Positions 60,758 through 64,000 of a stretch of DNA of 64,000 nucleotides are shown here, one piece after another. Position 1 is the stretch's first letter, and each line of letters starts with the position of its first letter. Source of the DNA: Microbacterium sp. cf046 (lineage in GTDB: Bacteria; Actinomycetota; Actinomycetes; Actinomycetales; Microbacteriaceae); NCBI RefSeq assembly GCF_900114345.1, contig NZ_FOZJ01000001.1:620001-684000 (forward strand), read 5' to 3'. The notes beneath the pieces were generated by a model. It searched no databases and was not told the origin of the DNA. It saw only the letters and a list, made by a program, of their open reading frames with translations. Made by a program: the position numbers and the translations under genes.

Positions 60758-60800
60758 TTGCGTGAGACTCAGTACCGCGTAGAATGAGACGCAGTACCAC
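60758..60800 (+). promoter_or_regulatory. Promoter with direct repeats around the -10
   Basis: TTGCGT (60758-60763), a 16-bp spacer and TAGAAT (60780-60785) form a reasonable promoter. TGAGACTCAGTACCGC (60763-60778) and TGAGACGCAGTACCAC (60785-60800) are direct repeats matching at 14 of 16 positions and flank the -10. Their 22-bp spacing suggests two molecules of a regulator binding on one DNA face. Confidence 0.6.
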
Positions 60801-60823
60801 CCGCTGAACCCAAGGAGTCCGTC

Positions 60824-62551
60824 ATGGCCGACGCATCCTCGTACACGCCCCCCGTCGAGGACTACGCCTTCCTCTTCGCCGACGCCTTCGGCATCGACGT
60901 GGTCTCTCGTGCCACCGGCGGAGAGCTCACTGCCGAGGACGGGACCGACATCATCGCCGGAGCCGGCGAGTTCGCGGCATCCGTCATCGCGCCACTGGAG
61001 ATGACCGGCGATCGCGACGGCGCGCGACTCGAGGACGGTCAGGTGAGTCTGCCTGCGGGGTTCGCGGAGGCATATCGCGCGTTCGTGGACGCGGGCTGGG
61101 TGACGGCCGAGGCACCGGTCTCCGCGGGCGGCGACGGGCTGCCCGGGGCGGTGCGTGCCGGGCTCGGCGAGATCTGGAATGCCTCGAACGCGGCGTTCGC
61201 CCTCTGCTGGCTGTTGACGTCGGGGCAGATCCACGCGCTGGATGCCGCGGCATCCGATGAGATCCGCGAGACGTACCTCGCGAAGCTCGTATCGGGCGCG
61301 TGGACCGGAACGATGAATCTCACCGAGCCTGGGGCCGGCACCGATCTCGGCGCCATCCGCACGATGGCCTCGCCCCGCGACGACGGCAGCTGGTCGATCC
61401 GCGGGCAGAAGATCTTCATCACGTGGGGCGACCACGACATCGCCGAGAACATCGTCCACCTCGTGCTCGCGCGCACTCCCGGAGCGCCCGAGGGGGCCAA
61501 GGGGCTGTCGCTGTTCGTCGCACCGAAGATCCTCGTGAACGAGGACGGAAGCCTCGGCGAGCGCAACGCCGTCACGACGGTCTCCATCGAGCACAAGCTC
61601 GGAATCCACGGCAGCCCGACCTGCGTGCTCGCTTACGAGGACGCGACCGGATACCTCGTCGGCGAGGTGGGTGGGGGCCTCGCCGGCATGTTCGTGATGA
61701 TGAACGCCGCGCGAGCGGGGATGGGGTTCCAGGCCACCGGGATCGCGGATCGCGCGTACCAGCAGGCCGCGACGTATGCCGCGGGACGCATGCAAGGCGG
61801 AGTGCTGGACCGTCCGGCCGGCGCCCCGATCGCCGAACACCCGGATGTGCGCCGGCTGCTGCTGTCGATGTCGAGCAAGATCTTCGCGATGCGCGCCCTC
61901 GGCGTGTACGTCGGCGACCTGCTCGACCGGGCCGAGACGGACGGCGACCTGGTGAAGCTCGCCGAGTTCTTCGTGCCGATCCTGAAGGGCTGGACGACCG
62001 AGGACGCGATCCAGGTCACGAGCGAGGCCATCCAGGTCTACGGCGGCATGGGCTTCATCGAGGAGACCGGCGCCGCGCAGCACTACCGCGATGTGCGCAT
62101 CACGACGATCTACGAGGGCACGACCGCGATCCAGTCCAATGACCTGGTCGGCCGCAAGGTGCTCCGCGACGGGGGCGCCACAGTGGCGGACCTGTTCGGG
62201 CAGATCGGCGAAACGATCGCTCAGCTGCACGGTTTCGACCACGTCGTCGCGACGCGGACCGCCGAGCGCCTCGAACGAGCCGTCGAGGCCACCCAGCGGG
62301 CGACCACCGATCTGCTGGCCTTCGCCGCCTCGCCGCGCGACGCCTACGGCGTCAGTGTGCCGTACCTGATGCTCCTCGGCACGCTTGCCGGTGGGTGGAT
62401 GCACGCGCTCGCGGTCGCCGCCGTGCTCACGCACTCGACCTCGACTGAGGCGGATGCCGCCCGCCTGACCTCGGCGGACTTCTACGGTGCCCACCACCTC
62501 CCCCGCGTGCACGCCCTGGCCGAGACGGTGGCCAGCGGCGAGATCGGCTGA
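60824..62551 (+). CDS. Acyl-CoA dehydrogenase, DmdC-like
   Basis: This 575-residue flavoenzyme belongs to the longer acyl-CoA dehydrogenases of the DmdC type, which carry extra N- and C-terminal segments. FAD-binding and active-site features are visible: GTMNLTEPGAGTDLGAIRT near residue 164, GQKIFITWGDHD near 195, GFQATGIADRAYQQ near 304, and the catalytic base E431 in TTIYEGTTAIQSND. Family members oxidise acyl-CoA thioesters, in some cases 3-methylmercaptopropionyl-CoA; the acyl group here is not known. The ATG has AAGGAG seven bases upstream. No electron-transfer flavoprotein gene lies beside it. Confidence 0.92.
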   Translation: MADASSYTPPVEDYAFLFADAFGIDVVSRATGGELTAEDGTDIIAGAGEFAASVIAPLEMTGDRDGARLEDGQVSLPAGFAEAYRAFVDAGWVTAEAPVSAGGDGLPGAVRAGLGEIWNASNAAFALCWLLTSGQIHALDAAASDEIRETYLAKLVSGAWTGTMNLTEPGAGTDLGAIRTMASPRDDGSWSIRGQKIFITWGDHDIAENIVHLVLARTPGAPEGAKGLSLFVAPKILVNEDGSLGERNAVTTVSIEHKLGIHGSPTCVLAYEDATGYLVGEVGGGLAGMFVMMNAARAGMGFQATGIADRAYQQAATYAAGRMQGGVLDRPAGAPIAEHPDVRRLLLSMSSKIFAMRALGVYVGDLLDRAETDGDLVKLAEFFVPILKGWTTEDAIQVTSEAIQVYGGMGFIEETGAAQHYRDVRITTIYEGTTAIQSNDLVGRKVLRDGGATVADLFGQIGETIAQLHGFDHVVATRTAERLERAVEATQRATTDLLAFAASPRDAYGVSVPYLMLLGTLAGGWMHALAVAAVLTHSTSTEADAARLTSADFYGAHHLPRVHALAETVASGEIG

Positions 62552-62608
62552 CTCCCGGCTCGGAGCGGTCGCGGACCTCGACGGCCGTCCGGGTAGAGGA
62601 CTCACCCC

Positions 62609-62815
62609 TCACTCGGCGAGGTGCTTCAACCGCTTCTTCGCCTGCTTCTCGACGAGGACCTCGACGAAGTCGCGCACGCGTGCATCTTCGAATTCGGCGT
62701 AGGTCTGGGTCACCACATCCCGCACGGTCGATGTCGGGTAGTCCGGAAATCGTGTGGCGAGGCGTTCGACGATCTCGTCGATCGTCTTCTCGGCGGGGGG
62801 CGGATCGTGTGTCAT
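62609..62815 (-). CDS. Small helical protein of 68 residues (three-helix bundle type)
   Basis: This 68-residue protein is acidic and helical, with IDEIVERLATRFPDYPTSTV and VVTQTYAEFEDARVRDFVEV and a basic end (KQAKKRLKHLAE). It resembles short three-helix-bundle dimerisation proteins common in actinobacteria. The ATG at 62815 has GGAG six bases upstream. It is convergent with the acyl-CoA dehydrogenase gene and divergent from the phosphopantetheinyl transferase gene. Confidence 0.8.
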   Translation of the reverse strand: MTHDPPPAEKTIDEIVERLATRFPDYPTSTVRDVVTQTYAEFEDARVRDFVEVLVEKQAKKRLKHLAE

Positions 62816-62890
62816 TTGGATCTCCGGTGGCGAGCGGTGCTCACACGCTACCGCCACCGGCGGGCACAGCGTGAGCAGTATTCTGAAGCG

Positions 62891-63565
62891 ATGGTCGCGG
62901 GGCGCGCGGAGTTCGGTCCGGTCCGCATCGCGTGGATCGATGCAGCGGCATCCGCCCCGCCCCCGTCGAGCGTGCTGCAGCGGCTCGGCGAGGAGCAGGT
63001 GCAGCGTCACGAGCGGCTGCACGGGATCGAGGCGCAGCGGTTTCTCGCCGGGCGGTGGCTCCTCGTCGGACTGATCGCCGAGCTCACCGACGTCCCGGAT
63101 GTCGGGTTCACCACGACCTGCGAACGGTGCGGAGCAGAGCACGGTCGACCGCGACTGGAGAAGTCCTCTGTGGCGGTGAGCGTGAGCTACGCGGGCTCGC
63201 TGGTGGCGGTCGCGGCGGCGCGACAGGCGGATGCCGCGGCGGTGGGCGTCGACATCGAACCGGAGCCGAACGGCGGCGCGCATCGGCCGTTGCAGGACCT
63301 CGCCGCTCTGTTCGCCCCGGCAGAGCCCCCCGACACGGAGGAGTGGACGGTGATCGAAGCCGCGCTCAAGGCCGACGGGAGCGGGCTGGCCGTCGACCTG
63401 TCCGAGGTGCGGGTCGGCGCGGTCGGAGGTGGTCGCACGCCGTCATCCCGTGCGGTTCGCATTCCCCAGCGCGCCGAGAGCCTGGAGGCCGAGACAATTC
63501 CCGGCCCTGCCGGCTTCGTGCTCAGCGTGGCGATGGCCCCGGCCACGGGCGGGCATCCGGCCTGA
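62891..63565 (+). CDS. 4'-phosphopantetheinyl transferase family protein
   Basis: This 224-residue protein has the Sfp-type PPTase pattern: RFLAGRWLLVGLIAEL near residue 50, TCERCGAEHGRP near 77, VSVSYAGSLVAVAAA near 98, the magnesium-site VGVDIEPE near 118, and WTVIEAALKADGSGLAVD near 155, equivalent to WxxKEAxxK. It would move phosphopantetheine from CoA to a carrier protein. The first Lys of the WxxKEA motif is replaced by Ile, so activity may be altered. No carrier-protein, PKS or NRPS gene is seen nearby. Its end overlaps the convergent M1 peptidase gene by 44 bp. Confidence 0.78.
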   Translation: MVAGRAEFGPVRIAWIDAAASAPPPSSVLQRLGEEQVQRHERLHGIEAQRFLAGRWLLVGLIAELTDVPDVGFTTTCERCGAEHGRPRLEKSSVAVSVSYAGSLVAVAAARQADAAAVGVDIEPEPNGGAHRPLQDLAALFAPAEPPDTEEWTVIEAALKADGSGLAVDLSEVRVGAVGGGRTPSSRAVRIPQRAESLEAETIPGPAGFVLSVAMAPATGGHPA

Positions 63566-64000
63566 TCGGCGCTGCCCTGATCTCGCGCGGCAGGGCCGGC
63601 AGCTGCGGGAGGTCGAGCCATGCGTGCATGAGGCCGGCGAGCGGCACGTGCGAAACCTCCTCGGCGAGCGGGATGAAGTCCGCTGTGGTCGCCGTCGCGG
63701 CGCGATGGTCGCGTGTCCAACTCTGCAGGAGCCCGAAGAACGCACCGTCGCCGAGAGTGACGCGCAGCGAATGAAGCGTGAGGGCGCCGCGCTTGTAGAC
63801 GCGGTCGTCGAACATGAAGTCCGGCCCGGGGTCGCTCAGCACGAGATCCTGCGGGAGGTCGGCGAGCCGGGCGTGGTGGGCGACGGCCTTCTGGTGTGCC
63901 GTGCTTCCACCCGAGTTCTCGGACCAGAGCCACTCCGAATAGCAGGCGAAACCTTCGTTCAGCCAGATGTCCTGCCACTTCGAGACACCGACGCTGTTGC
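63522..64000 (-). CDS. M1-family metallopeptidase, 3' part (5' end outside window)
   Basis: This is the C-terminal part (about 159 codons visible) of a zinc aminopeptidase of family M1. The frame runs off the window end at 64000 and contains LNEGFACYSEWLW, where the Glu is the third zinc ligand after the HExxH motif that must lie just outside. VYKRGALTLHSLRVTLGDGA follows, as in M1 enzymes. The catalytic part beyond the window cannot be described. Confidence 0.85.
   Translation of the reverse strand, partial: NSVGVSKWQDIWLNEGFACYSEWLWSENSGGSTAHQKAVAHHARLADLPQDLVLSDPGPDFMFDDRVYKRGALTLHSLRVTLGDGAFFGLLQSWTRDHRAATATTADFIPLAEEVSHVPLAGLMHAWLDLPQLPALPREIRAAPIRPDARPWPGPSPR

Noticed and set aside
1..64000. 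CRISPR arrays, insertion sequences, prophage, tRNA or rRNA genes
   Set aside because: No regularly spaced repeats, transposase or integrase motifs, or RNA-gene structures were seen on reading both strands.

Overview
The window is high-GC DNA packed with short-gap and ATGA-overlapping genes, many GTG starts and strong GGAG-type ribosome binding sites. It looks like a chromosome segment of a soil or plant-associated actinobacterium of the Microbacteriaceae type, most like Microbacterium. The gene content supports this: a Cgl0159-type inositol aldolase, a DUF4242 protein, LAL-type LuxR regulators and many LacI-controlled glycoside loci. The genus is inferred from style and content. No rRNA, tRNA, CRISPR array, transposase or prophage gene was found.

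Region 1 (1-11843) is a glycoside-uptake locus. A peptide/oligosaccharide-type ABC importer (5'-truncated binding protein, two permeases, one fused double ATPase) is followed by a LacI repressor, an MFS carrier and a 1696-residue enzyme joining a GH78 alpha-L-rhamnosidase to a GH3 beta-glucosidase. Region 2 (11854-17558) holds a polysaccharide pyruvyl transferase-like protein, a HEAT-repeat/GT4 fusion, a UGT-like glycosyltransferase and a GT2 glycosyltransferase, then a gene-poor gap with an 18-bp repeat in three copies. Region 3 (17705-25024) has an operon of TetR, serine hydrolase, MFS and alpha/beta hydrolase, divergent from a membrane-dipeptidase-type enzyme. A two-gene unit follows: a sugar isomerase and a 3-hydroxyacyl-CoA-dehydrogenase-fold enzyme.

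Region 4 (25062-34293) looks like an arabinoxylan side-chain regulon: LacI, sugar ABC importer, GH51 arabinofuranosidase, second LacI and a secreted CE1-like esterase. Related palindromes with the core ACRACGTTGT sit in front of both the importer and the esterase. Region 5 (34378-37974) is a two-component system with an ABC-2 exporter. Region 6 (38130-45607) holds an HtrA-like protease, DNA polymerase IV, a MmcQ/YjbR protein, a TetR with elaborate operators, a LAL regulator and several small proteins.

Region 7 (45653-55533) contains an MFS/hydrolase pair, a GntR-UTRA regulator and a six-gene myo-inositol operon (iolC, Cgl0159-like aldolase, iolB, iolD, iolE-like, iolG) with a clear operator. 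iolA is not present. Region 8 (55567-64000) holds a second LAL regulator with a 12-bp palindrome over its start codon, a DUF4242 pair with CCCCATG boxes upstream, a GlsB-like membrane protein, an MFS protein, a DmdC-like acyl-CoA dehydrogenase, a Sfp-type phosphopantetheinyl transferase and the 3' part of an M1 aminopeptidase gene.

Overall the segment reads as a run of independent catabolic modules, each with its own repressor, importer and hydrolase, with stress and regulatory genes between them.
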